Source: CALMEH01 sp031409875 (GTDB taxonomy: Bacteria; Acidobacteriota; Blastocatellia; Pyrinomonadales; Pyrinomonadaceae). Taken from it: a stretch of DNA of 64,000 nt. The notes below the pieces were generated by a model, which saw only the letters and a list, made by a program, of their open reading frames with translations, was not told where the DNA came from and searched no databases. The position numbers were made by a program, and so were the translations under genes. The stretch spans positions 24,638 through 88,637 of the forward strand of contig JANNYB010000015.1 in NCBI GenBank assembly GCA_031409875.1, read 5' to 3'. This document shows, piece after piece, positions 17,521 to 26,657 of the stretch (positions are counted from its first letter, which is position 1; each line of letters starts with the position of its first letter).

Positions 17521-17615
17521 GTCAGAACCGCCTGCGGTAGCGGGCGGGTTTTCCGTTTGATTGAAAATCATCTTGACCAACGCTTGACCCGCCCGCTACC
17601 GCAGGCGGTTCTGAC
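17521..17615. repeat. Class B REP-like palindrome, full copy
   Basis: Arms GTCAGAACCGCCTGCGGTAG and its reverse complement, extended by CGGGCGGG, around a loop of about 35 bases ending in CCAACGCTTGA. It lies immediately upstream of the ribosome binding site of the 17495 gene. The copy at 19416-19509 has the same arms, a similar loop and a similar position relative to its gene. Confidence 0.88.
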
Positions 17616-17653
17616 ACACTCGAACAAACCCGTATATTGATTCTTTAACCGCC

Positions 17654-19393
17654 CTATTGCGCTATAAAATCGAGATTTGTCAGTTCATCATTGACCGTTA
17701 CAATCTGCGGCGCGAATTGAAATCGTTTCGAGCTAACGGAAACAATAACCGTTTGACCGACTTCGATTTCATCGAATCGGTAATAGCCGAACGCGCTCGT
17801 CCGCGTCATGCGGGTGTTGCCGCCCGCGTCGGTCAGATAAACAATGGCGTTCCTCAAGCCGTGTCCATTTGCGGCGAAGACACGCCCGCTGATTGACGCG
17901 GAAGCGGCGGTTGGCACGAGGGCGAAAAAGTAAGCTCCGCCTTGGTCTGCCGCTTGCGGGACGAGGCTGTCGCCGTCCGTCAACGGCGTAGAAACCGCGC
18001 TGTCGGACAAATTTGCGCCGGCGACTATTTTATCGCCGCTGATGGCAACGCTTTTGCCGAAATTGTCGCCGTCCGCGCCGTCCGAAGCGAATAATTTCGC
18101 TTGCTGCGACCAAACCGTGCCGGAACGAGTGAAAACGTAAGCCGAGCCTTGCTCAGAAGTCGTGATGGTGTCATCTGAAACAGCCCCGATAACCACGGTG
18201 TCGCCGCTGATGCCGACGCTGTTGCCGAACAAATCGCCTTGCTCGCTGTCGGCGGCGGTTAATTTCTGCTGCTGCGACCAGCTTGCGCCGGAACGAACGA
18301 AAATGTATGCCGAGCCGTTATTCAAGCTCGCTCCGGCATCATCCAGATACGCCCCGACAATCGCTGTATTGCCGCTGACACCGACGCTGTAACCGAAAGA
18401 GTCGTCCGCCGCGCCGTCTGAAGCGGTTAGTTTTTGCTGCAATGACCAAGTGGTGCCGGAACGAGTGAAAACGTATGCCGAGCCTTGACCGGCGTTCGAT
18501 CCGATGGCATCTCGATAAACTCCGGCAATCGCGGTGTCGCCGCTGACGGCGACGCTCCAACCGAAATTGTCGTCCGCCGCGCCGTCTGAAGCGAATAATT
18601 TCGCTTGCTGCGACCAAGTTGTGCCGGAGCGGGTGAAAATATACGCCGAGCCTTGATTGCCCGCGGCGATGTCGTCAAACCAAGCCCCGACAATCACGGT
18701 GTCGCCGTCTATGCCGACGCTGATGCCGAAACTGTCGAGCATACTGCCGTCCGAAGCGATTATTTCTTGCTCCTGCGACCAGCTTGTGCCGGAACGAACA
18801 AAAATATATGCCGAGCCTTGCGCTAAGGTCGAGCCGACGGTTTTAAGCCTCGCCCCGACAATCGCAGTATCGCCGCTGATGGCAACGCCGAAGCCGAATT
18901 GGTCGCCCGCCGCGCCGTTCGAGGCGACTAATTTTGCTTGCTGCGACCAAGCTGTGCCGGAACGAACGAAAATGTATGCCGAGCCTTGATTGGTGTTTGC
19001 GTTGACATCACCAAGCCAAACCCCGACAATCGCGGTGTTGCCGCTGATGGCGATGCTCCAGCCGAAATTGTCGCCTGCCGCGCCGTCCGTGGCGGCGCGG
19101 CGGGCTTCCTGTATCCACGAACTGCCCAAGACGCGATTGATGTCAGCCGAGTTTTGATTGCTGTTTGCGCCGACATCATCCCGCTGCCCGTTTTCGCGGC
19201 GGGCGTTGTTGAATGCCTCCATCAAGCTGTCATATTGCCCGTTTTGTTGTAATTGTTCGATTGCCTCGTCGCCGCGCAGAGTCGGCAGCGAACTGTTTTC
19301 GCCTTGCACAAAATGCGCCGCCGCCGTCAACATCAACAGCGCGAAAAACGATTTGATTGATGCGCCAAGCGCGAATTTTGCTAATTTGTTCAT
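17654..19393 (-). CDS. Secreted FG-GAP (integrin-alpha-like) repeat protein
   Basis: About 579 residues. The ATG at 19393 has AAGGAG 8 bases upstream and is followed by a signal peptide (FFALLMLTAAAHFVQG). Residues about 95-480 hold seven FG-GAP repeats, each about 53 residues with the pattern GAAGDNFGWSVAISGDTAIVG ... GSAYIFVRSGTSWSQQ, expected to form one seven-bladed beta-propeller. The final 80 residues are the carboxypeptidase-regulatory-like domain shared with the neighbouring secreted proteins (ASISGRVFAANGHGLRNAIV). No transmembrane anchor is seen. The promoter-proximal region is taken up by the REP-like palindrome. Probably a surface or secreted binding protein; the ligand is unknown. 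Confidence 0.9.
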   Translation of the reverse strand: MNKLAKFALGASIKSFFALLMLTAAAHFVQGENSSLPTLRGDEAIEQLQQNGQYDSLMEAFNNARRENGQRDDVGANSNQNSADINRVLGSSWIQEARRAATDGAAGDNFGWSIAISGNTAIVGVWLGDVNANTNQGSAYIFVRSGTAWSQQAKLVASNGAAGDQFGFGVAISGDTAIVGARLKTVGSTLAQGSAYIFVRSGTSWSQEQEIIASDGSMLDSFGISVGIDGDTVIVGAWFDDIAAGNQGSAYIFTRSGTTWSQQAKLFASDGAADDNFGWSVAVSGDTAIAGVYRDAIGSNAGQGSAYVFTRSGTTWSLQQKLTASDGAADDSFGYSVGVSGNTAIVGAYLDDAGASLNNGSAYIFVRSGASWSQQQKLTAADSEQGDLFGNSVGISGDTVVIGAVSDDTITTSEQGSAYVFTRSGTVWSQQAKLFASDGADGDNFGKSVAISGDKIVAGANLSDSAVSTPLTDGDSLVPQAADQGGAYFFALVPTAASASISGRVFAANGHGLRNAIVYLTDAGGNTRMTRTSAFGYYRFDEIEVGQTVIVSVSSKRFQFAPQIVTVNDELTNLDFIAQ

Positions 19394-19415
19394 TTTATTT
19401 TCTCCTTTTCGCAAA

Positions 19416-19509
19416 GTCAGAACCGTCTGCGGTAGCGGGCGGGTTTTCTCTGACTGCGAAACTCCCTTACCAACGCTTAACCCGCCCGCTATCGCAGGCG
19501 GTTCTGACA
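19416..19509. repeat. Class B REP-like palindrome, full copy
   Basis: Arms GTCAGAACCGTCTGCGGTAG (then CGGGCGGG) and CCCGCCCGCTATCGCAGGCG (then GTTCTGAC), 94 bp in all. It is upstream of the 19393 gene, and its right arm forms the last codons (QNRLR) and the TAG stop of the CheY-like gene. Confidence 0.88.
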
Positions 19510-19851
19510 ATTTCTTTCAATAATCTCTCGAATATCAAAAAGATTTTCCTTCACAACATAATTTGAAACGCCCGACAAACGCGCCGCTTCTTTTGTTTTT
19601 GCATCTGCGTAATCGGTAACGACACAAATATTTGCATCGGGAAATGCACCGATTATTTCGAGGCTTGCCGTAATGCCGTCAACCTGCGGCATTTTCAAAT
19701 CCATCAAAACCAAATCCGGCTGAAACTCCGTGTAAATTGCCAAAGCGTCTGCGCCGTCCGCACATTCGGCGATTTCATCCGTCAGGTCGCGGACAATGCT
19801 GATAATCAATCGCCGCATTTCGGCATTGTCGTCAACTATCAAGAGTTTCAT
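19489..19851 (-). CDS. Stand-alone CheY-like response regulator receiver protein
   Basis: Single receiver domain of about 120 residues: acidic pocket LLIVDDNAEMRR, phospho-acceptor in LVLMDLKMPQVDG near residue 53, Thr in ICVVTDYAD near 83, and conserved Lys in YVVKENLFD near 103. The ATG at 19851 is preferred over one at 19866 because a GAGG site precedes it by 9 bases. There is no output domain. The last residues and stop come from the class B palindrome, so the native C-terminus may have been slightly different. It lies between two secreted-protein genes and about 3.4 kb downstream of a NarL-type regulator and a sensor kinase, which are possible partners. Confidence 0.88.
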   Translation of the reverse strand: MKLLIVDDNAEMRRLIISIVRDLTDEIAECADGADALAIYTEFQPDLVLMDLKMPQVDGITASLEIIGAFPDANICVVTDYADAKTKEAARLSGVSNYVVKENLFDIREIIERNCQNRLR

Positions 19852-19871
19852 ATCGGAAAACCTCATATCGT

Positions 19872-22412
19872 TTATTGTTCCTGCGCGATAAAATCCAGAT
19901 TTGTCAGTTCCTCCGACACGGAAACGACTTGCGGCGCGAACTGAAATCGTTTTGAACTGACGGAAATAATGACCGTTTGCCCGACTTCAATTTCCGTAAA
20001 ACTGTAATAGCCGAACGCGCCTGTCAACGCAGTTCGGCTGTTGCCGTTTTGGTCAACCAGCGTGACGCGGGCGTTTCGCAAACCTCTGCCGTCGGTGGTG
20101 AGAATTCTGCCCGCGATTGAAATTGCCGCCGCCACGACTGCTTGCGCTTCAAACGCGCCGATGTCCGAACCGTCGCCGCTTGCCGCGTTTGTTATCGAAG
20201 GCAAATCCATCGGGCGATTTAAGCCGCGCCCATCCAACGAACAGCCGAAACAATTACCTTTGTCCAGAGCCGGAGACGAGTTGGAATTGATGGCGTGCGT
20301 CGGAACTGTGCCGCCGATGAGAGCGAGCGGAGAGAGCAACGGGTCGAGAACGGCTTGCGGCGAGAAATCGGTTTTGCCGCCGCCGATTATTTCGGCAAAC
20401 GGATTGCTGCCCGTCTGGTCGCCGGTCTGGTTAAAGCCGGTTACCGTGCCGCGATTGCCGATCAGGTTGTAGCCGTTTGACGTGAACGCGCCGATGACAT
20501 CGGGCGAGAATGAGTTGTTGCGGTTGGCGGCGATGATCGAGTTGCGAACTGTCACTGTGCCACTCGTCCAAAAACCGCTCGCGCTCAGCGTGGTGGCTGG
20601 AACTTCGTTGTCGGTGATCGTGCTGTTGATGAGATTGACAGGTGCGCCGCCGCTGCTAGCGATGCCACCGCCGCCGTTGGCTGCGCCGGCGGTCACGCGG
20701 TTGCCGCTGATTGTCGAATTGATAACCGTCAGTGTGCCGGAATTATCAATCCCGCCGCCTCTGCCGGTAGAGGTGTTACTGCTGACGGTGCTGTGATAGA
20801 CGTTCATCGTGCTGCCGATGAAGTTGCGAAGCCCGCCGCCGATGTTATTGGAGACGTTTCCCGTCACGTGGACAAAGGAAAGCGTCATTGTCCCGCTGAC
20901 GTTGCCGATTCCGCCGCCGCCGCTGCTTATCAGGTTGCCGCCCGTAACGGTCATCCCTGACAAACTGACGATGCCGAAAGAGTTATTTACAAAGACGCGG
21001 CTGGTCGTGCTGGCGGCAGCGGTGTTTTGAATGGTCAAAGCGTTGGCGGTCGTTCCGACAAAGGAGATATTTTTGACAATTTCGATTTGTCCGCCGCTCA
21101 AACTGATGGTGCGGGCGATGCCGCCGGACATAAAGTATGAATTACCGAAAAAGTCGGGGTCGAAGATGACGAACGAGCCTGCCGGAACTGCCGCAAAAGT
21201 GTCGCGCAAACTGCCCGCGCCGTTGTTTGCCAGAGCAAAGCCGCCTTGCAGATCATTGACATACGGCAGATGCTCGAACGCGCCGATGTCTGACGAATTG
21301 CCGCCCGTCGTCGTCGGCGTAACGCCGCCCTCGTCAAACGGGCGAGCTACGCCGCGAAAATCGGTCGTTACGCCGTTTGCGCCGTTGTCAATCGCTGGGG
21401 ACGCGACGGGAAACCGCCGCAAAGCGTGAGTCGGAACGCCGCCGCCGTAATTGCCCAAAGGAAAGACGAGCGGGTTGATTTGGGCGGTCGAATCGCCCGA
21501 CTGGTCGTTGTTCACGCCGTTGGTAAAACCGTTTCCGGCGGGAGCGTTGCCGATGATGTTGTAGCCGTCGGAGGTGAAGGTGCCGGGGTTGGGGAAGCGG
21601 TTGACATCGGGCGTGGTCGGGTTGTTGCGGTTGGCGGCGATAATTGTGTTGCGAACGGTGATTGCGCCGGCGAACCTGAAAATGCCGCTTGCGCTGGCTG
21701 CGCCGCCGGCGGCTTCGTTGTCGGTGATGGTGCAGTTAGTGATGGTCACTGAAACGCCCGCCGACCAAATGCCGCCGCCGTTGGCACTGCCGCTCGTCAC
21801 ACGGTTGCCGCTGATAGTCGAGTTGGTGACGGTCAGCGTGCCGGTGTTTTCAATTCCGCCGCCTCTCAGGCTGCTGTTAACCGTGTTGTTGCTGATGGTT
21901 GAATTGATGACGGTCAGCGTGCCGGAGTTTTCAATGCCGCCGCCTCCGCCGCCGACGTTGTTTGTCAAGTGGACACCCGTCAGCGTCAGCGTCCCGCCGT
22001 TGGAAATGCCGCCGCCGACGTTGTTGGTGTTGCCGCCCGTGATGGTCATTCCCGACAACCCGACGGTAAAGCCGGAATTGATTTGAAAGACGCGGCTGGT
22101 GAGGCTGTTGGCGGCAATATTGCGAACGGTCAGCAAATTTGCCGCGCTGCCCGTAACAATCAGATTCTTGGCAATCAAGAGTTGACCGTTGACGCGGATA
22201 ATCTGCGTGGTGTCGAACAGCGGCGCGGCAAATGTTATCGTGTTGCCCGACGCGGCAACGGCAATCGCTTCGCGCAAAGAGCAATCGGCATCGCAAACAC
22301 CGTCGTTGGTGTCGGCGGTTTTCGTCACGACTTGCTGCGCCTGCGCCGTCAACGAAACACAAAAAACTAACAGCAAACTGCACAAAGAAAGTTGAAACAA
22401 AGATTTTTTCAT
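19872..22412 (-). CDS. CSLREA / right-handed beta-helix secreted protein
   Basis: Exported protein of 846 residues. A signal peptide (LSLCSLLLVFCVSLTAQAQ) is followed by the CSLREA domain (TADTNDGVCDADCSLREAI near residues 32-51). Two long parallel beta-helix regions follow (about 90-300 and 430-640) with choice-of-anchor Q-type sequence and repeated short strands such as GGGIENSGTLTVINSTISNN. Each ends with a GNSSDIGAFEHLP/GDGSDIGAFEAQA block. The C-terminal 80 residues are the carboxypeptidase-regulatory-like domain shared with the next two minus-strand secreted proteins. Likely a surface or secreted beta-helix protein, possibly polysaccharide-binding; no catalytic residues are identified. 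Confidence 0.9.
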   Translation of the reverse strand: MKKSLFQLSLCSLLLVFCVSLTAQAQQVVTKTADTNDGVCDADCSLREAIAVAASGNTITFAAPLFDTTQIIRVNGQLLIAKNLIVTGSAANLLTVRNIAANSLTSRVFQINSGFTVGLSGMTITGGNTNNVGGGISNGGTLTLTGVHLTNNVGGGGGGIENSGTLTVINSTISNNTVNSSLRGGGIENTGTLTVTNSTISGNRVTSGSANGGGIWSAGVSVTITNCTITDNEAAGGAASASGIFRFAGAITVRNTIIAANRNNPTTPDVNRFPNPGTFTSDGYNIIGNAPAGNGFTNGVNNDQSGDSTAQINPLVFPLGNYGGGVPTHALRRFPVASPAIDNGANGVTTDFRGVARPFDEGGVTPTTTGGNSSDIGAFEHLPYVNDLQGGFALANNGAGSLRDTFAAVPAGSFVIFDPDFFGNSYFMSGGIARTISLSGGQIEIVKNISFVGTTANALTIQNTAAASTTSRVFVNNSFGIVSLSGMTVTGGNLISSGGGGIGNVSGTMTLSFVHVTGNVSNNIGGGLRNFIGSTMNVYHSTVSSNTSTGRGGGIDNSGTLTVINSTISGNRVTAGAANGGGGIASSGGAPVNLINSTITDNEVPATTLSASGFWTSGTVTVRNSIIAANRNNSFSPDVIGAFTSNGYNLIGNRGTVTGFNQTGDQTGSNPFAEIIGGGKTDFSPQAVLDPLLSPLALIGGTVPTHAINSNSSPALDKGNCFGCSLDGRGLNRPMDLPSITNAASGDGSDIGAFEAQAVVAAAISIAGRILTTDGRGLRNARVTLVDQNGNSRTALTGAFGYYSFTEIEVGQTVIISVSSKRFQFAPQVVSVSEELTNLDFIAQEQ

Positions 22413-22507
22413 ATTAGTCGAGCCTCTGCTATCTATTGTTATCGGAAAGATTAGTGGATGGAATGGAGAAAACTACCCAATTTGATATGGGGAGAAATAC
22501 CCATTTT

Positions 22508-22654
22508 GACTGGAGCGCAAGCGTCCCCGCTTGCAATGAGCGTCCGCTTCGGGCGCGAAAAAGCCTTTGCGTTTATTCAACTTGAATTCACGCAAACGCC
22601 GTTACGTCGCTGAAAAGCGCGACGTTTGCAAGCGGGGACGCTTGCGCTCCAGTC
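22508..22654. repeat. Long inverted repeat between the beta-helix and NarL genes
   Basis: Left arm 22508-22536 (GACTGGAGCGCAAGCGTCCC onward) is the exact reverse complement of right arm 22626-22654. The GC-rich 29-bp arms enclose about 90 bases that contain a smaller GACG/CGTC palindrome. No ORF; this accounts for most of the 250-bp gap. Confidence 0.85.
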
Positions 22655-22661
22655 GTTTTTT

Positions 22662-23294
22662 CTAAAACAATTTTTCTTTATTTTCGAGAGCGAATTTCAA
22701 CAAGGCTTTGTTGCCGTGAAGGTCGAGTTTGAGTGAGATGTTTTCGCGGTGTCTTTCAACGGTGCGGACGCTGATAAAGAGTTTTTCGGCGATTTCGCGG
22801 CTCGATTTATATTCGCCGATGAGCGATAAAATGCGTTTTTCGCTTGGCGTAAGTGAATCAATCAAATCGGGTTTCGAGCGTTTCAACAAAAATTTCGTCA
22901 ACGGCTGGCTGAAAAAACTTTCGCCTTGGCAGACGGTTTTGACGGCGTGAACAATATCCTCCATCGCGCTGTCTTTCAACACAAAACCTTTCACGCCCAA
23001 GTTCAAAGCCGCGTTAAAAAGCGTTTCGTTTTTGTGCATCGTCAGGAAAATTATTTCGGTTGAGATTTTTTCGGATTTTAATTCGGTCGCCACTTCAAAA
23101 CCGCCTTTTTCGGGCATATCAATATCTAAAACGGCGACATCGGGCAAAGTTTCCCGAATCATCGCCAAAGCCTTTGCGCCGTTTTCAGCTTCGCCGACGA
23201 TTTCGATATTTTCTTCTAATCTCAAAAGCTGCGCCAAACCGCTCCGAAAAATCGGATGGTCGTCGGCGATGACAATGCGGATTTGGTCGCTCAT
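22662..23294 (-). CDS. NarL/FixJ-family response regulator (receiver + LuxR HTH)
   Basis: Receiver domain at about residues 4-120 (IRIVIADDHPIFRSGL, phospho-acceptor in VAVLDIDMPEKGG, Thr in IIFLTMHKNE, Lys in GFVLKDSAMED) joined to a LuxR-type helix-turn-helix at about 145-205 (LTPSEKRILSLIGEYKSSRE, then RTVERHRENISLKL). The ATG at 23294 is used; the longer TTG start at 23318 would lie inside the palindromic repeat upstream. The sensor kinase gene lies upstream on the same strand, separated by a 200-bp composite palindrome, and the two form an evident two-component pair. Confidence 0.92.
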   Translation of the reverse strand: MSDQIRIVIADDHPIFRSGLAQLLRLEENIEIVGEAENGAKALAMIRETLPDVAVLDIDMPEKGGFEVATELKSEKISTEIIFLTMHKNETLFNAALNLGVKGFVLKDSAMEDIVHAVKTVCQGESFFSQPLTKFLLKRSKPDLIDSLTPSEKRILSLIGEYKSSREIAEKLFISVRTVERHRENISLKLDLHGNKALLKFALENKEKLF

Positions 23295-23309
23295 TTTTTG
23301 CAAGTTTTT

Positions 23310-23510
23310 CGTCGCCAAAGGCGACCAACATTATAGCCTATGGTGAAGGCGTTTCGCCGAAACCATAGGTGTTTGACAACGATTCAGACCGTCGCTGAAG
23401 GCGACGAATATCTTCTGTCCGTTGTTCGTCGCCTTCAGCGACGGAATCGGTTTCATCGCTGACCCAGCGATTCTCGCTGGGCTATAATGTTGGTCGCCTT
23501 CAGCGACGGA
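23310..23510. repeat. Class C nested composite palindrome
   Basis: A series of small palindromes nested symmetrically: outer GTCGCCAAAGGCGACCAACA with TTATAGCC facing GGCTATAATGTTGGTCGCC; next CCTATGG/CCATAGG and CAGCGATTCTCGCTGGG; centre CCGTCGCTGAAGGCGACGAA facing TTCGTCGCCTTCAGCGACGG. The same design occurs at 47506-47695. It separates the kinase and NarL genes and the NarL N-terminal region abuts it. Confidence 0.88.
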
Positions 23511-23521
23511 ATCGCGTAAAT

Positions 23522-26500
23522 TTATGTTTTATCAATCGCCACAAAAACTTTTGTGCCTTTGCCTTTTTCCGATTTTATCGAAATTTTGCCGCCCAAGATG
23601 CGGACTCTCTCTTCCATTCCAATCAAACCGAAACCTGATTTGCCGTGAATATTCGATTTTTCAATCGCAAAACCTTTGCCGTTATCTTGCACTAAAAGTT
23701 CGATTTTGTCATCTTTTCGGCTCACCGAAACTTTGGCTTTTGACGCTTCGGAATGTTTCAAAATATTGCTCAAACTTTCCTGCACGATACGATAAAAATT
23801 TATTTCGTCTTCGGGCGAAAAAACGCCGTCCAAAGAATCAATTTCGTATTTAAATTCAATCTCCGAAGACTCCGAAACCTGTTCCAATATTTCCTCAATC
23901 GCGCTCGTCAATCCCAATCTTTCAAGCTGTGAAGGTCGCAAATAATATGCAATTTCACGCGCTTGATTGATAGCTTCGCCCGATGATGCGGAAATTTCGC
24001 CAAGTTGTTCGTTGGCGATTTCAAGATTATTCGCCTTTGTGCCGAGAAACGCACGATTTTTGATAATCAGCAAGGTTTGCCCCAAACCGTCGTGCAATTC
24101 GCCCGCGATGCGTTTGCGTTCGGCTTCCTGCGATTCGATAAGTTGGCGCGAAAATCTCTGTTGCTGTTCGCGTGTTTTTTCAAGGCGGAAAAGTCTGATT
24201 CGATAAAACAACATCAGCGCGACAATCAACAAAATCGAAACCAGCAAGATAAACCAAGGCTTTTTCCAAATCGGGTTCGACAAAACCGTTATATTTTTGC
24301 TCGCCAGTTGTTCGTTCCAAATTCCATTTGTCGTTGAAGCCGTTACCAAAAAACGATAATTTCCGGCGGGAAGTTGTGTGTAATAAGCCTCGCGGCGCGT
24401 GCCGACTTCAATCCAATCTTTATCGAAACCTTCGAGTTTATATTTAAATTTCACCTGTTCCGGCTTTGTAAAATTCAATCCCGTATAATGAATTTCCAAG
24501 TTTTCTTTGTCGGCAGGAACTTCGATTTGCGACTGTGATTCGATTTGTTTTCCGCCAAGAAAAACGTCTTCGATATAAACGGGCGGCGGCGGTAAATCGC
24601 TAAATTTCGGGTCAATCACGATTACGCCTTGAATCGAAGGAAACCAAAATCTGCCGTCGCTCGCTTGCCAACCGGCGGGAAAATTTCCGCCGTTGCCTTC
24701 GCTAGTTTGCATTCCGTCCGAAACGCCGTAAGTCGCGCAGGCGATTGTTTTTATTTTGCCGTTGCTTAAATCGTTCAACGCCGAGCGCGAAATGACCGAC
24801 ACGCCGCGATTTCCCAACAGCCAAAAATTGTCTTTTTCGTCAACGATTATGCGCGAAACGATGTCCTCATACATTCCTTCGCGGGTGGTGATTGCAAAAA
24901 ATTTGCCGTCCTTAAAACGATTCAAACCGCCGCCGTAAGTTCCAAACCACAAAACGCCGTCGCGGTCTTCGTAGATGTCGCGGACATTATCGTTTGATAA
25001 ACCGTCTTTGCCCAAAAACACAGTAAAAATGCCGTCTTTATAACGACTCGCGCCGTTCACCGCGCCAAACCAAACTGCGCCTTCGCGGTCTTCGATTATT
25101 GTTTGAATTTTTGTATGGATATAATTGCTTTGCGGCGAAATGATTTCGCGCTTTCCGTCTCGAACGATGAACAAACCTTCATCATTTTGAAAATAAAACG
25201 TGCCTCGACTGTCTTCAAAAACTCTTTCGGAAGTAATGCCGGATTCTTTGGAAAAATCGGTAAAAACGCCGTTTTTGTAGGCAGATATTTTTCCGCCTTG
25301 CGCTGAAAAGCAAATCGTTCCGTCTTTGCCTTGAAATGCCGAAACGTGATTTCCTTTTAAAACAATTTCAAATTTTCCGGCTTGAAATTTGTATAAATTA
25401 TCTGCGCCAATCCAGAGATTTTTGTCGCGGTCTTCAAAAACAAAATACGCATCATTATCGGTCAAACCATCAGCTTTGGCGTAAGTTCGCGCCGTTTGCT
25501 GTTTATATTTGAGTAAGCCTTTGCCGGTAGTTCCAATCCACAAATTTCCTTCGCGGTCAGCCGTCATCAGCCGAAAGCGTCCAAACTTTTCCGCATCGTC
25601 AATCAGCAGTTTCGTGTCAGAACAGAGAGCGGTAGCGACCTGCTTTTGTTCAATCTCCGAGCAGGTCGCTACCGCTCTCTGTTCTGACTTGTAACGATAA
25701 ATTTTATTTTCCGATTTCAGAAAAAAACTGCCGTCAATATTTTCAACGAAGTTGAAATTCGCGTCCGTTTTCTGCAACAGCGACACAAATCCGCCGTTTT
25801 CAAATCGCGCCAAAACCGTATTTCCGACAAGCCAAATCCGCTTTTTGCCGTCAATAAAAATCTTTACGGTCGAAGGCACGAGATTTCCTTGCGGAGCTTT
25901 AGTTTTCGGAAATAAATCGTAAAAAGGAAACACAGAAAACGCACCGTTTTTGTATTGATAAAGCGCGTTCGCCGTCGAAATCCAAATACTTCCCGCATCA
26001 TCGCGGACAATCGAGCCAACGACAGGGTTTTCTTCGTTCGGCAAAGGAATTTTCTCAGCCGTAAAGTTCCCCGAAGCGTCCGCCGTGTATTTTTTCAAAC
26101 CTTCGCCGCTCGGAATCAAAATTGCGTCTGATTCATCAACACAAATAAAAAAAATCGCCGCTCGCGGCAGTATCGGCGGTTCTAAAACGGACGTGAAAAT
26201 TTCGTCTTTGTAAGAAATCAGATTGCCGCTCTGCGTGCCAATCCAAAGCGTGCCGTTTTTGTCTTCGTAAAGCGCGGTAATGCGGTTCGATTTTATTGCC
26301 GGAGCGTTGATGGTGTTAAAGATTTTGAATTTTATGCCGTCAAAACGCACCAAACCGCCGAATGTTCCAAACCAAATATAACCGTCTTTGGCTTGCAAAA
26401 TCGCGGTTATACTGTTTTGCGGCAAACCGTTTTCCGTCGTCCAAAGCTCAGACCGATATTGCGCGTTTATCGAACAGACAAACAAAAAAACGCACAAAAG

Positions 26501-26566
26501 AAATGCGCCGCCAAACAGTTTTGCAGTCTGTTTCAGTAAAATGGAGTTTATTTGCAACCTATACAA
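23522..26566 (-). CDS. Reg_prop / Y_Y_Y hybrid-sensor histidine kinase
   Basis: Membrane sensor kinase of about 1014 residues. After a signal or N-terminal membrane segment (LFGGAFLLCVFLFVCSINA), two-component-regulator propeller repeats cover about 40-650 (GLPQNSITAILQAKDGYIWF, GLTDNDAYFVFEDRDKNLWI), followed by a Y_Y_Y domain near 690-755, a membrane helix near 765-785 (WFILLVSILLIVALMLFYRI) and a HisKA_3 dimerisation domain with phospho-acceptor His in RIAGELHDGLGQ near 818. The HATPase_c domain follows with VQDNGKGFAIEK and GKSGFGLIGMEERV. It probably senses a polymer or sugar in the periplasm and phosphorylates the NarL-type regulator downstream. A perfect hairpin (25616-25688) encodes part of the propeller. 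Confidence 0.93.
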   Translation of the reverse strand: MYRLQINSILLKQTAKLFGGAFLLCVFLFVCSINAQYRSELWTTENGLPQNSITAILQAKDGYIWFGTFGGLVRFDGIKFKIFNTINAPAIKSNRITALYEDKNGTLWIGTQSGNLISYKDEIFTSVLEPPILPRAAIFFICVDESDAILIPSGEGLKKYTADASGNFTAEKIPLPNEENPVVGSIVRDDAGSIWISTANALYQYKNGAFSVFPFYDLFPKTKAPQGNLVPSTVKIFIDGKKRIWLVGNTVLARFENGGFVSLLQKTDANFNFVENIDGSFFLKSENKIYRYKSEQRAVATCSEIEQKQVATALCSDTKLLIDDAEKFGRFRLMTADREGNLWIGTTGKGLLKYKQQTARTYAKADGLTDNDAYFVFEDRDKNLWIGADNLYKFQAGKFEIVLKGNHVSAFQGKDGTICFSAQGGKISAYKNGVFTDFSKESGITSERVFEDSRGTFYFQNDEGLFIVRDGKREIISPQSNYIHTKIQTIIEDREGAVWFGAVNGASRYKDGIFTVFLGKDGLSNDNVRDIYEDRDGVLWFGTYGGGLNRFKDGKFFAITTREGMYEDIVSRIIVDEKDNFWLLGNRGVSVISRSALNDLSNGKIKTIACATYGVSDGMQTSEGNGGNFPAGWQASDGRFWFPSIQGVIVIDPKFSDLPPPPVYIEDVFLGGKQIESQSQIEVPADKENLEIHYTGLNFTKPEQVKFKYKLEGFDKDWIEVGTRREAYYTQLPAGNYRFLVTASTTNGIWNEQLASKNITVLSNPIWKKPWFILLVSILLIVALMLFYRIRLFRLEKTREQQQRFSRQLIESQEAERKRIAGELHDGLGQTLLIIKNRAFLGTKANNLEIANEQLGEISASSGEAINQAREIAYYLRPSQLERLGLTSAIEEILEQVSESSEIEFKYEIDSLDGVFSPEDEINFYRIVQESLSNILKHSEASKAKVSVSRKDDKIELLVQDNGKGFAIEKSNIHGKSGFGLIGMEERVRILGGKISIKSEKGKGTKVFVAIDKT
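25616..25688. repeat. Perfect hairpin within the sensor kinase gene
   Basis: About 30-bp arms: GTCAGAACAGAGAGCGGTAG continuing CGACCTGCT, and the matching reverse complement ending TCTGTTCTGAC, around an 11-base loop. It shares GTCAGAAC and GGTAGCG with the class B elements. It is translated in frame within the propeller (KSEQRAVATCSEIEQKQVAT). Confidence 0.85.
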
Positions 26567-26657
26567 AATAAAATTTTATCTCGAATTTAGAGCAATTTTA
26601 TTTTGAATATCGAAAATCTTCAAATCTGTAAGTTAAAAATCAGTCGTGAAACAAAAT

